A stretch of DNA of 64,000 bases, from assembly GCA_903909215.1 (NCBI GenBank), contig CAIVUX010000019.1, positions 20,729-84,728 on the forward strand, written 5' to 3'. Positions 30,200-38,613 of the stretch are shown in pieces (the stretch's first letter is position 1; the number at the start of each line of letters is the position of its first letter). The translations under genes and the position numbers were made by a program. The notes below the pieces were generated by a model. It did not search any database and was not told where the DNA came from. It worked only from the letters and a program-made list of their open reading frames with translations. This DNA is from an uncultured Ferrovum sp. (GTDB lineage: Bacteria; Pseudomonadota; Gammaproteobacteria; Burkholderiales; Ferrovaceae).

Positions 30200-31916
30200 G
30201 GCGTTCAATTAACGCTGTTAGTTTTTCTGGATCGTATGTGTTTAATATTTTCTTAACCAGTGTTTGCAAATCCGGAATGCTGGTTTTTAAAATAACTTGT
30301 TTGATCGCGGGCAAGTGCGCCGGATGCATAGAAAACTCTCGCAAACCAAATCCCAGCAGCAAACGTGTAAAGGCCACATCCCCCGCCATTTCACCACACA
30401 CCGCCACCGGTATACCGGCCTTTTGTGCCGTGCGGATGGTATGCGCTACCAAGTACAGCACCGCCGGATGAGCGGGGTTGTAGAGATGAGCCACCGCATC
30501 ATCGGAGCGATCAATGGCCAGCGTGTACTGTATTAAGTCATTGGTCCCAATCGATAGAAAATCCAATTTACCAATAAATACCGGAAGGGCCAATGCGGAA
30601 GCCGGAATTTCAATCATGCCTCCCACCGGAATCGATTCGTTAAATGGAATACCTTCCGAGCGCAGTTCGGCTTTGGCCTGTTCAATAAGGGTTAGCACTT
30701 GATTGATTTCCGTGCCACTGCTCAGCATGGGAATGAGCAACTGCACATGACCAAAATGAGAGGCCCTCAGAATGGCCCGCAGTTGTGTATTGAACAAACG
30801 CGGTTCAGTGAGGCAATAGCGAATAGCACGCAAGCCTAATGCGGGGTTGAGTGAATGCGCGGTGGGTGTTGAATCCACGGGTTTATCCGCACCAATATCC
30901 AGCGTGCGAATGGTAATGGGCTGGCCGCGCAGTGCCGTAGCCACACGGCGGTAGGCGTTAAACTGCTCTTCCTCACCCGGTGTATCGCTGCGGTTCATGA
31001 AGAGAAATTCACTGCGGAACAAACCAATTCCTGTGGCACCGCTTTTTTTAACCGCTTCCACATCATCGGGCAATTCAATATTGGCCCATAATTCGATGGG
31101 TGTACCATCCAAAGTATTGGCCGGTGTGGTGCGCAGACGCTTCAGTTTTTGCCGCTCAAGGTTCCATTGTTCTTGGCGCAGGCGATATTCAGAGAGTACC
31201 AATTTATCGGGATTAACGATAACAACGCCTGCCATGCCATCCACAATGATGGGTTCATCTTCGCGAATCATGGCCCAAGCGTGATGCAAAGCCACAACGG
31301 ATGGAATGCCTAAGCTGCGCGCCAAAATGGCCGTATGGGAAGTAGCGCCACCCATGTCGGTAATGAAGGCGTGAAAAGATTGGTTCTTAAACACCATCAT
31401 GTCGGCAGGGCTTAAGTCGTGCGCCACCAAGATGCTGTCTTCAGATGGTTTTAATGAAGAGGCCGATGCTACCGGCTGACCCATCAGCGCTTTTAGTACG
31501 CGCTCTACCACTTGCATGACATCCTGTTTGCGTTCGCGTAGGTAGCTGTCTTCAATTTCCTCAAACTGCTCAATAAGCAAGTCCATTTGCTGTTTAAGGG
31601 CCCATTCCGCATTGCACCCTTGTTGATGAATGAGCTGGGCGGGCACGGAGGCCAGAGTGACGTCGTTGAGAATCATTAAGTGCAATTGTAAGAACGCAGC
31701 AAATTCAGGCGGTGAACCTGCGGGAATTTGGCCTTCTAGGTCTTGCAGCTCATTGCGCACCGTGGCGATGGCGGCATTGAAGCGCTCCACTTCTGCATCC
31801 AATTTGTTTTCGGCAACAGCATAGTGAGTCACGTCCAGTGAGGTCTGTGCAAACAGGTGTGCGCGACCAATGGCAATGCCACTGGCCACCGCAATACCAT
31901 GAATAACAAAACTCAT
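30189..31916 (-). CDS. ptsI: Phosphoenolpyruvate-protein phosphotransferase (enzyme I)
   Basis: Enzyme I of the PTS takes phosphate from phosphoenolpyruvate and passes it to HPr. The 575-residue protein has the active-site histidine in GGATSHTAILARSL near 190, the PEP-binding barrel with 'GLFRSEFLFMNR' and 'IGTNDLIQYTLAIDR', and the catalytic cysteine region 'VAVCGEMAGD'. Length is full. It follows ptsH by three bases. No sugar permease or EIIA is in the window, so the phosphate acceptor is elsewhere and the system may be regulatory. Confidence 0.96.
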   Translation of the reverse strand: MSFVIHGIAVASGIAIGRAHLFAQTSLDVTHYAVAENKLDAEVERFNAAIATVRNELQDLEGQIPAGSPPEFAAFLQLHLMILNDVTLASVPAQLIHQQGCNAEWALKQQMDLLIEQFEEIEDSYLRERKQDVMQVVERVLKALMGQPVASASSLKPSEDSILVAHDLSPADMMVFKNQSFHAFITDMGGATSHTAILARSLGIPSVVALHHAWAMIREDEPIIVDGMAGVVIVNPDKLVLSEYRLRQEQWNLERQKLKRLRTTPANTLDGTPIELWANIELPDDVEAVKKSGATGIGLFRSEFLFMNRSDTPGEEEQFNAYRRVATALRGQPITIRTLDIGADKPVDSTPTAHSLNPALGLRAIRYCLTEPRLFNTQLRAILRASHFGHVQLLIPMLSSGTEINQVLTLIEQAKAELRSEGIPFNESIPVGGMIEIPASALALPVFIGKLDFLSIGTNDLIQYTLAIDRSDDAVAHLYNPAHPAVLYLVAHTIRTAQKAGIPVAVCGEMAGDVAFTRLLLGFGLREFSMHPAHLPAIKQVILKTSIPDLQTLVKKILNTYDPEKLTALIERLNQ

Positions 31917-31919
31917 AGA

Positions 31920-32189
31920 CTATTCGGCCTCATCAAAACGATTGTTGATAAGTGCGACCATGGCAGCCATGGCTTTATCCGCTTCTGGTCCTGAGGTTTC
32001 TAAGGTAATGGTGCTGCCACGAGTAGCAGCCAGCATCATCACACCCATAATGCTTTTGGCATTCACTTTGCGCCCATTGCGGGCCACCGTCACGTCGCAG
32101 GGAAAGCTGGAAGCCACCTGAGTGAGTTTGGCGGAAGCGCGGGCATGAAGGCCTAGTTTATTGATGATTTCAATTTCTTGAATGGGCAT
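31920..32189 (-). CDS. ptsH: Phosphocarrier protein HPr
   Basis: An 89-residue HPr that relays phosphate from enzyme I. The phosphorylated histidine is in NKLGLHARASA, and the regulatory serine motif is NAKSIMGVMML, compatible with HPr kinase control. The ATG at 32189 is chosen because HPr normally begins a few residues before the 'IINKLGLHA' strand; the longer frame from 32243 runs into phoR. It starts 16 bases after phoR. Confidence 0.95.
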   Translation of the reverse strand: MPIQEIEIINKLGLHARASAKLTQVASSFPCDVTVARNGRKVNAKSIMGVMMLAATRGSTITLETSGPEADKAMAAMVALINNRFDEAE

Positions 32190-32205
32190 ATGTGGTCTTA
32201 AAAAG

Positions 32206-33531
32206 TTAAAGGTTAAGTGCTGATTGAGTGTGGGTTGCCGCAATGACGCGTGCCACAGGCATTCTTACCGAAAATATACTGCCCTGGCCGGGTTGGCTAG
32301 AAACTTCTAGCCTGGCATCGTGATGCAGTAGGACTTGTTTCACGATGGCCAACCCCAATCCGGTTCCTCCCGTCTCACGGGAGCGCGCAAGATCCACACG
32401 GTAAAAGCGCTCAGTTAAGCGTGGAATATGCTCGCTTGCAATGCCGATGCCTGTATCCTGAACAGAAAAAACACCTTCACCGCGCTCTAATTCCCACTGT
32501 AATGTAATTTTGCCACCTTCAGGCGTATAGCGCACGGCATTGGTCACCAAATTACCAAAAGCGCTCAGCAATTCATTATCCGCACCCAGTATGATGTCCG
32601 GTGTTTTTAGAATGCCGCGCACTTCATGTCGGCCCTTGCTCAGTTGTTCAGCCATTTGCACCAGTTGGCGCATCAGCAGATCTGCGGCAACGGGCGTTTC
32701 GGGTGCGGGGGTATGTTGCCCCTCCAAACGTGAGAGGGACAGCAATTCCTCCACCAAGTTTTGCATGCGCTGAGTTTGCGATTGCATGGTACCCAGCACC
32801 CGACGCAACAGGGCAGGCTCGAGGGTTTCGCCTTCCAATAAGGTTTCGATGAACCCGCCCACTACGGTAATGGGCGTGCGCAGTTCGTGGGATACATTGG
32901 CCACAAAGTCCTGACGTACACGTTCGTCTTTTTCTACTTGGGTAATATCGTAGCTTACCAACAGCCGTTGATTGTTGCTGTAGGGCACCATTTGAATGGA
33001 CAAAGACAAAGACGTACCCTGCATGCGCCGCAAAATGAGCGGGTCGTCATGCTGTGTTTGTGCCAAATACTCAACAAACTCTGGGCGACGAACAAGGTAC
33101 GTCAAGCTCTGTTCGCGGTCTTGTTTAAGGTCAATGCCGAAATGAGTTTCGGCGCTGGGGTTGCACCATTGAATGCGGTCGGACGCATCGATCACCACCA
33201 CCCCATTGGGCAAGACGATTCCCGCCTGCTGAAAGCGTTCTAGGGCCTCTCTTAACTTGTTCTGCGTTTGTGCCGTATGTTTTTCTAAGCGAAACAGCTG
33301 GCTAAAGACCAGCCCCCAGGCACCGGTGGGGTGGGGCATGCTGCCCAATTCGTGGCGACGCAGCCAGCGGTTCAGTTCTTGTAATTGCCAGGCATCACGT
33401 GCAGCCACTGCTGCAAAGAAGGCGCAGAGTGTGACCAGCCCCCATAGAGGGCCTAAGATGGCCCACATCAAGAAGCTGACCGTCAATGCGCTGAGCAAGC
33501 CGCCCAAGACGTATCTTAAGAAATTCTTCAT
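32206..33531 (-). CDS. phoR: Phosphate-regulon-type sensor histidine kinase PhoR
   Basis: Membrane histidine kinase partnered with phoB. The 441-residue protein has two N-terminal membrane helices (about 8-45), a PAS domain near 100-195 ('GVVVIDASDRIQWCNPSA'), the phospho-acceptor histidine in FVANVSHELRTP near 214, and ATPase motifs N ('FGNLVTNAVRYTP'), G1 ('DTGIGI') and G2 ('GGTGLGLAIVK'). Short periplasmic loop and architecture match PhoR. No pst or phoU genes are nearby. Confidence 0.93.
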   Translation of the reverse strand: MKNFLRYVLGGLLSALTVSFLMWAILGPLWGLVTLCAFFAAVAARDAWQLQELNRWLRRHELGSMPHPTGAWGLVFSQLFRLEKHTAQTQNKLREALERFQQAGIVLPNGVVVIDASDRIQWCNPSAETHFGIDLKQDREQSLTYLVRRPEFVEYLAQTQHDDPLILRRMQGTSLSLSIQMVPYSNNQRLLVSYDITQVEKDERVRQDFVANVSHELRTPITVVGGFIETLLEGETLEPALLRRVLGTMQSQTQRMQNLVEELLSLSRLEGQHTPAPETPVAADLLMRQLVQMAEQLSKGRHEVRGILKTPDIILGADNELLSAFGNLVTNAVRYTPEGGKITLQWELERGEGVFSVQDTGIGIASEHIPRLTERFYRVDLARSRETGGTGLGLAIVKQVLLHHDARLEVSSQPGQGSIFSVRMPVARVIAATHTQSALNL

Positions 33532-33566
33532 ATATGTAAAACCTGGTTAGCAGGTTAGGCAGGTTA

Positions 33567-33613
33567 GGGGTCAGACCCCGTAGGGGGTCTGACCCCCTAC
33601 GGGGTCTGACCCC
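33567..33613. repeat. Triple GGGGTCWGACCCC array between phoB and phoR
   Basis: Three exact copies at 33567-33579 (A centre), 33584-33596 (T centre) and 33601-33613 (T centre), each 17 bases apart with spacers GTAG and CTAC, which are themselves complementary. Alternative hairpins can form between copy 1 and 2 or 1 and 3. The array fills most of the 109 bases separating phoB from phoR, two genes usually adjacent, so it may tune phoR expression. Confidence 0.93.
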
Positions 33614-33640
33614 AAAATAGAGTACCAGAGTCGAAGGGGG

Positions 33641-34330
33641 TCAGGCGATTGCAGTGAGACGATACCCAGAGCCGCGTACGGTTTGCAGCAGATGGTCGGT
33701 ATTGCTGGGCTCTAGGGCTGAGCGCAGGCGACGAATGTGCACGTCTACCGTCCGCTCTTCAATGAAGACATGGTCTCCCCACACCTGATCCAAAATCTGG
33801 GTGCGAGAATACACCCGCTCGGGGTGGGTCATAAAGAAATGCAGCAACTTGAATTCTGTGGGCCCCAGATCGATCTCCTGGCCGTTGGCACTGGCCCGAT
33901 GGGTGCCGGGGTCTAGGGAAAGGGCTTTAAAGACCACGCGATCTTCCGTCATTTGGGGTGCGCGCCGGCGCAGCACAGCCTTGATGCGGGCATTTAATTC
34001 TTTAATGGAAAAAGGTTTGGTGATGTAGTCGTCGGCGCCGGACTCTAGCCCCAAAAGCTTATCTGATTCATCCGCGCGAGCCGTGAGCATGATGATGGGC
34101 ACGGTGCGGGTGCGCTCATTGGCGCGCAAGCGCTTCACCAGATCAATGCCGCTCATGGTGGGCAACATCCAATCCACCAATACCAGGTCGGGCAAGGATT
34201 CGCGTACGGATTCCAAGGCCTCGGCGCCATCTGAGGCCAACTTCGGTTCATGCCCGGCTTGCTGAAGATTGAGGGCGATAAGTTCTTGAATCGCGCTCTC
34301 GTCCTCAACCACCAAAATGTTGGCTCCCAA
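33641..34330 (-). CDS. phoB: Phosphate-regulon-type response regulator PhoB
   Basis: OmpR-family transcription factor. Receiver domain with 'ILVVEDESAIQEL', phospho-acceptor aspartate in LVDWMLP near 52, and 'ITKPFSIKEL'; then a winged helix with 'GPTEFKLLHFFMTHPERVYSR' in two parts and 'RTVDVHIRRLRSAL'. I choose a TTG start at 34330: GGAGG ends exactly five bases before it and the product is then 229 residues, the E. coli PhoB length. An ATG at 34378 would add a proline-rich 16-residue tail and lies at the predicted transcription start. Confidence 0.93.
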   Translation of the reverse strand: MGANILVVEDESAIQELIALNLQQAGHEPKLASDGAEALESVRESLPDLVLVDWMLPTMSGIDLVKRLRANERTRTVPIIMLTARADESDKLLGLESGADDYITKPFSIKELNARIKAVLRRRAPQMTEDRVVFKALSLDPGTHRASANGQEIDLGPTEFKLLHFFMTHPERVYSRTQILDQVWGDHVFIEERTVDVHIRRLRSALEPSNTDHLLQTVRGSGYRLTAIA

Positions 34331-34386
34331 ATAAGCCTCCGTGGGTGGGGTGGGGGGTGAAGTATATGACGGTTCCATGACGAAAC

Positions 34387-34420
34387 CTTATACTCGTTTG
34401 ATGTGACGCCTATGTTACAG
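34387..34420 (-). promoter_or_regulatory. Pho-box-like promoter of phoB
   Basis: On the minus strand CTGTAAC (34414-34420) and GCGTCAC (34403-34409) form two seven-base units with an 11-base period, matching the CTGTCAT direct-repeat plan of a Pho box in 5 and 4 of 7 positions. Ten bases later comes TATAAG (34387-34392), a five-of-six -10. This spacing is that of PhoB-activated promoters, where the box replaces the -35. It suggests PhoB activates its own gene. Confidence 0.5.
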
Positions 34421-34434
34421 CACCTTTTCAAAGA

Positions 34435-35580
34435 TTAGCGGTTAGATCCCGAAACCAGCTTGATTTCAAACAAACGGCATTCCAGTGCGCCATTAAACAA
34501 GGGGGTGCGGCGTGACACTTTTAGGCGAATGCCTTTGGGTAATTGCATATCGGCACTTAAAAACCAAGCGGTCCAACCGGCATAGCGTTTTTTAAGGGTA
34601 TCGCCTAATTTGGGGTAGAGCTCCGCCAGTTCCGCTTGCTCACCCAACCGGACCCCATAGGGGGGGTTGGTGATTAAGTAGCCTTCAGGCGCAGGGGGGG
34701 AAGATTCCAGCATATTCACTTGCTTCCATTGGGCGCAGCCCACCAAATCGGCTGCCTCAAAGTTGGCCTCGGCGGCCACTAAGGCGTCCCCCTTTAAATC
34801 AAAGCCCCATAAGGGCAAGGGACGTGCGGGTTCCGCACGCGCTTCAGCTGCCGCTTTAATGGCGGGCCATGCACTAAGATCCCAGCCCTTTAGATGCTCA
34901 AAACCGAACTGACGGTTAAGCCCCGCGGCACGGTTAAGCGACCATTCCGCGGCTTCCCATAAAAAGGTCCCGGCACCACAAAAAGGATCTAACAACGGAA
35001 TGCCCGGACGCCAGCCTGCAATACGCAAAATGCCGGCCGCTAAGTTTTTTTTCAAAGGGGCTTCACCCGATTCCACACGTTCGCCACGCCGAAATAAAGC
35101 ATCACCTGAGGTATCGAGGTAAAGAAAGAAATGGTATTCATCTAAAAATATTGAAATACGAATGTCTGGTGTGCGCGAATCCACCGAAGGCCGGCTGCCC
35201 ACATGATTGCGAAAATGGTCACAGACCGCGTCTTTTACACGCAAAGTCACAAAATCCAGACTGCGCAGCGGACAGCGTCGCGCATTGGTCTCCACCATGA
35301 TGGTCTGTTCCACATCCATCCACTCGGACCACGGCAACGCCAGGGCCGCTTCATAGATGACCTGTTCGTTATGATAAGGACCTGTGGCCACGCGCCATAA
35401 AATGCGACTGGCGATACGCGATTCCAAGTTAGCGTTCATGGCTAAGGCGGCATCACCTTCAAAGGCCACGCCCGCATCACCCGCCACAACCGACAGGGCA
35501 CCCAGCTCTGTAAGCTCTTCGGCAAGCACCGTTTCCAGCCCGCGCGGGCAGGGTGCAAAAAAATGATGAGTGGTTTTCAA
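34435..35580 (-). CDS. THUMP-domain RNA methyltransferase, RlmL type
   Basis: A 381-residue class I methyltransferase with an N-terminal ferredoxin-like/THUMP region (about 1-165) and a C-terminal catalytic domain: 'LLDPFCGAGTFLWEAA' (motif I, near 196) and 'YLITNPPYGVRLGE' (motif IV NPPY, near 305). This is the plan of the RlmL half of E. coli RlmKL and of B. subtilis YpsC, which make m2G2445 in 23S rRNA. The RlmK half is absent. The target nucleotide is inferred. It overlaps hemJ by four bases. Confidence 0.88.
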   Translation of the reverse strand: MKTTHHFFAPCPRGLETVLAEELTELGALSVVAGDAGVAFEGDAALAMNANLESRIASRILWRVATGPYHNEQVIYEAALALPWSEWMDVEQTIMVETNARRCPLRSLDFVTLRVKDAVCDHFRNHVGSRPSVDSRTPDIRISIFLDEYHFFLYLDTSGDALFRRGERVESGEAPLKKNLAAGILRIAGWRPGIPLLDPFCGAGTFLWEAAEWSLNRAAGLNRQFGFEHLKGWDLSAWPAIKAAAEARAEPARPLPLWGFDLKGDALVAAEANFEAADLVGCAQWKQVNMLESSPPAPEGYLITNPPYGVRLGEQAELAELYPKLGDTLKKRYAGWTAWFLSADMQLPKGIRLKVSRRTPLFNGALECRLFEIKLVSGSNR

Positions 35581-35999
35581 AAGGGTTTTAGTACGGCTAA
35601 CAGAACGACGGGAATAAGGATAAGCACGGGCAATTCATTAAACCAGCGATACCACACATGGCTATGTGTATTGCAATCCAGTTTAAAGTTTTTCAGTATT
35701 TTCCCACACCAGATATGATAAATCACCAGCACCACCACCAGCATGATTTTAACGTGCAACCATTTGCCCATAACGTCCAATTGCAGCACCATGGCTATTC
35801 CGAAAAGAATGGTCAGAATGGCGCCCGGCGTCATAATGCCCCAAAATAATTTGCGTTCCATGATTTTAAAACGCGCACAACCGGCCGCATCATCTGCGGC
35901 CATGGCGTGATACACATACAAACGGGGCAGGTAAAATAATCCAGCAAACCAAGTCACCATAAACATAATGTGCAAGGCTTTTAATAAAGGGTACGACAT
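35577..35999 (-). CDS. hemJ: HemJ-type protoporphyrinogen IX oxidase
   Basis: A 140-residue, four-helix membrane protein. 'ALHIMFMVTWFAGLFYLPRL' near 9-28 with its histidine, 'HVKIMLVVVLVIYHIW' near 82-97 and 'RWFNELPVL' at the end are HemJ landmarks. HemJ oxidises protoporphyrinogen in haem synthesis in bacteria lacking HemG and HemY. Haem supply fits the cytochrome genes at the right of the window. It overlaps the RlmL-type gene by four bases. Confidence 0.9.
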   Translation of the reverse strand: MSYPLLKALHIMFMVTWFAGLFYLPRLYVYHAMAADDAAGCARFKIMERKLFWGIMTPGAILTILFGIAMVLQLDVMGKWLHVKIMLVVVLVIYHIWCGKILKNFKLDCNTHSHVWYRWFNELPVLILIPVVLLAVLKPF

Positions 36000-36014
36000 A
36001 AATACTCCAAAAAT

Positions 36015-36620
36015 TTAAATACCACAGGCCAAGGTGACCCAGTCGCGAATCAGGTGCAAGCGCCGATGAAAAAAATGATCCGCACCGGGCACGACCACAA
36101 TGGGCAAGTCTTGCGGCGTGGCCCAACGCAACACATCAGCCAAAGGAATCACATCATCCAACTCACCTTGAATCACCAAAGTATTGGGGGCCACAGGGCC
36201 GAAGGGAAAGTTAATGACAGCAGGCCCCACCAGTACTAATTTTTCTACCGTGATGCGCTGCGCCACTTGGCTCATGACAAAGGCACCAAAAGAAAATCCG
36301 GCCAAAAAAGTAGGCAATTGTGGGTAGAAGCTTCTGGCATATTCGTGCACCGCCAACCAATCTTCGGTTTCGCCAACCCCCTCGTCATGCACGCCCTCTG
36401 AAGCCCCCACACCACGAAAATTCATCCGAAAGCTGACGCATCCCAAAGCGCTAAAGGTATTGGCCAATGTTTGCGCCACTTTGTTATCCAGCGTGCCGCC
36501 AAACAGGGGGTGCGGATGAGCCACCAAGGCAATACCGCGCGCCTCACCTGTGGGGAGGGTAACAACCGTTTCCAGCTGACCAATCGGCCCATCAATCATC
36601 ACCGTGCTGTGTTTTTGCAT
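36015..36620 (-). CDS. Alpha/beta hydrolase (serine type)
   Basis: A 201-residue alpha/beta hydrolase with 'VAHPHPLFGGTLDNKV' near 33-48, nucleophile elbow GFSFGAF near 117 and terminal histidine in GADHFFHRR. This short family, with the HPHPLFGG signature, is common in beta- and gammaproteobacteria and is often annotated as a dienelactone-hydrolase-like or cytoplasmic esterase. The natural substrate is unknown. It lies between hemJ and the carbonic anhydrase on the same strand. Confidence 0.82.
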   Translation of the reverse strand: MQKHSTVMIDGPIGQLETVVTLPTGEARGIALVAHPHPLFGGTLDNKVAQTLANTFSALGCVSFRMNFRGVGASEGVHDEGVGETEDWLAVHEYARSFYPQLPTFLAGFSFGAFVMSQVAQRITVEKLVLVGPAVINFPFGPVAPNTLVIQGELDDVIPLADVLRWATPQDLPIVVVPGADHFFHRRLHLIRDWVTLACGI

Positions 36621-36628
36621 GTGGGAGA

Positions 36629-37165
36629 TTAGGCGTCAGGAGGGTCAGAGGAGAGGTGTAACTCAGCCCGGAATAATTTGCTGCGGCGCACATAGCTTTC
36701 CGCATTGCCCTTCAGACCCTCTATTTCTTCTGTGGTAAGGGCGCGCACCACGCGACCGGGGCTGCCCATTACCAAGGAACCCTCAGGAATAATCTTACCC
36801 TCAGTGATGAGGGCGTTGGCGCCAATCAGGCAATTACTGCCAATCACAGCGTGGTTCAGCACCACCGCCTTAATGCCAATCAAGCTGTTCTCGCCCACAG
36901 TGCAGCCATGCAACATGGCCAAATGGCCCACGCTTACACCATCAGCCAAAGCCATGGGCACACCCGGATCCACATGCAGCACGGCACCATCTTGAATATT
37001 GCAGCGCGCACCAATGGTGACCTTGGTGTTGTCCGCCCGAATTACTGCATTGCACCATACGGAGGACTCAGACCCTAAAATAACCTCCCCCACCAAAATC
37101 GCGCCGGGGGCAATATAGGCAGTTGGCGCAATAATGGGCTTGCGACTTCCCAATTCGTAGATCAT
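36629..37165 (-). CDS. Gamma-class carbonic anhydrase / YrdA-like hexapeptide protein
   Basis: A 178-residue left-handed beta-helix protein of the gamma-carbonic anhydrase family. Hexapeptide repeats run from about 12 to 140. The metal-site histidines appear in 'QDGAVLHVD', 'VGHLAMLHGC' and the two-histidine spacing of the family. The ATG at 37165 (MIYELGSRKP) matches family N-termini and has AAGG upstream; a longer frame from 37300 overlaps the livK promoter. Enzyme activity in YrdA/CaiE-like members is not always demonstrable. Confidence 0.87.
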   Translation of the reverse strand: MIYELGSRKPIIAPTAYIAPGAILVGEVILGSESSVWCNAVIRADNTKVTIGARCNIQDGAVLHVDPGVPMALADGVSVGHLAMLHGCTVGENSLIGIKAVVLNHAVIGSNCLIGANALITEGKIIPEGSLVMGSPGRVVRALTTEEIEGLKGNAESYVRRSKLFRAELHLSSDPPDA

Positions 37166-37236
37166 GTTGAGGTGGCCTTTGAACAATTTGTGCATGCGCA
37201 TCATTTTCGCGCATAAATAGCGCCACTGTCTTAATG

Positions 37237-37275
37237 TTCGGGAAATATTTTCATCCCGAAATGTCGTGGTAGAAT
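37237..37275 (+). promoter_or_regulatory. livK promoter with an inverted repeat over the -35
   Basis: An extended -10 TGGTAGAAT (hexamer 37270-37275, five of six) has a -35-like TTTTCA at 37248-37253, 16 bases upstream. A seven-base inverted repeat TTCGGGA (37237-37243) / TCCCGAA (37254-37260) brackets the -35, the position of a repressor operator. The regulator is unknown. Predicted transcription start is near 37282. Confidence 0.45.
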
Positions 37276-37293
37276 CGGAATGCAATAAACCAC

Positions 37294-37311
37294 ATACCAT
37301 AAAAGTGGTAT
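37294..37311 (+). promoter_or_regulatory. Small hairpin in the livK leader
   Basis: ATACCA-TAAAAG-TGGTAT is a perfect six-base-arm hairpin ending 11 bases before the AGGAG of livK. It may protect the message or hold a regulator site. It is too small for a known riboswitch. Confidence 0.3.
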
Positions 37312-37333
37312 CGCCAATCCATAGGAGAATAGC

Positions 37334-38542
37334 ATGCGCAATCTGTTTCCAAAGTGGGCCACTCCACTGCTAATGACTGCATTGGTCGCTTTTTCGTTAT
37401 CTGCCGCTGCCGCCGACCCCATTAAAATAGGTTTATCCGGACCCTTTACCGGCGGCTCCTCCCCAATGGGCATTTCCATGCGCGATGGTGTCAGGCTTGC
37501 TGCGGATGAAATTAACAAAGCGGGTGGTGTATTGGGCCGCCCCATCCAATTAATTGAACGTGACGACGAAGCCAAGAACGAACGCGGCGTACAAATTGCA
37601 CAAGAATTGGTGAACAAAGAAAAAGTAGTGGCCGATTTGGGCTTCATTAATACCGGCGTGTCTTTGGCCTCGCAACGTTTTTATCAAGAAGCCAAAATTC
37701 CTGTTTTGAATAATGTGTCCACTGGCTCAGCCGTTACCAAGCAATTCCTGCCCCCTGAATTTGCCGATAACTACATTTTCCGCACCTCCGCCAACGACAC
37801 CATTCAATCTGCCATGATTGTGGAAGAAGCCATTGTGAAGCGTAAATTTACCAAGGTGGCTATCTTGGCCGACTCCACCAATTACGGCCAACTAGGCCGT
37901 GAAGATTTGGAAAAGGCATTGGCATCACGTGGCGTTACAGCGGTGGCGGTAGAAAAATTCAACATTAAAGATACCGACATGACCTCGCAATTGTTGAAGG
38001 CCAAAGAGGCGGGCGCACAGATTATCCTGACCTACGCCATTGGTCCTGAGTTAGCACAAATAGCCAACGGTATGGCCAAGCTGGGTTGGAAAGTCCCCAT
38101 GGTGGGCAGCTGGACGCTTTCAATGGGTAACTTTATTGATAATGCTGGGGCTAATAGTGAAGGCGCGCGCATGCCGCAAACCTTTATTCAAGAACCCAAT
38201 ACCCCCAAACGCAAGGCATTCATTGATGCGTATTTAAAAGCCTACAATCCAGCAAACGGTCGCATTCCTTCGCCGGTATCTGCAGCGCAAGGGTATGACT
38301 CGGTGTACTTGCTGGCCGCGGCTATTAATCAAGCAGGCAGCACTGACGGCGCTAAAATTCGTGCGGCATTAGAAAACTTGAATAAGAAAGTGGATGGGGT
38401 GGTGACCAGTTACGACCACCCTTACACGCATGATAACCACGAAGCCATTGCGCCCAATGTTCCGGTGATAGGTGAAGTGAAGGGCGGTCATGTGGTGTAT
38501 GCCTACGATGAAGATAAGAAAAACCCCGTTCATATTAAGTAA
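37334..38542 (+). CDS. livK: Branched-chain amino acid-type ABC transporter, periplasmic binding protein
   Basis: A 402-residue type I periplasmic binding protein (Peripla_BP_6/LivK family). It has a signal peptide cut near residue 26 (SLSAAAADP) and the LivK start 'IKIGLSGPFTGGSSPMG'. 'GVRLAADEINKAGGVLGR' follows. The true ligand could be branched-chain or other amino acids, amides or short-chain urea-like compounds, because this family is broad. AGGAG lies six bases before the ATG. It leads a complete livK-H-MG-F transporter and is followed by a terminator-like hairpin, which would give more binding protein than membrane parts. Confidence 0.9.
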   Translation: MRNLFPKWATPLLMTALVAFSLSAAAADPIKIGLSGPFTGGSSPMGISMRDGVRLAADEINKAGGVLGRPIQLIERDDEAKNERGVQIAQELVNKEKVVADLGFINTGVSLASQRFYQEAKIPVLNNVSTGSAVTKQFLPPEFADNYIFRTSANDTIQSAMIVEEAIVKRKFTKVAILADSTNYGQLGREDLEKALASRGVTAVAVEKFNIKDTDMTSQLLKAKEAGAQIILTYAIGPELAQIANGMAKLGWKVPMVGSWTLSMGNFIDNAGANSEGARMPQTFIQEPNTPKRKAFIDAYLKAYNPANGRIPSPVSAAQGYDSVYLLAAAINQAGSTDGAKIRAALENLNKKVDGVVTSYDHPYTHDNHEAIAPNVPVIGEVKGGHVVYAYDEDKKNPVHIK

Positions 38543-38550
38543 GTAAAACC

Positions 38551-38584
38551 AACGCGCCCCAACTCACATTGGGGCGCGTTTTTT
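38551..38584 (+). terminator. Intrinsic terminator/attenuator between livK and livH
   Basis: A 12-base perfect stem, AACGCGCCCCAA (38551-38562) with TTGGGGCGCGTT (38569-38580), loop CTCACA, followed by TTTT. It lies between livK and livH. Partial termination here is a common way to make the binding protein in excess over the permease. Confidence 0.85.
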
Positions 38585-38613
38585 ATTAAACCCCATTCGG
38601 CTTAGGTTTAATC

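Noticed and set aside
33567..33613. Palindrome array as a short CRISPR
   Set aside because: Repeats are palindromic 13-mers in mixed orientation with four-base spacers, and no cas gene is present.
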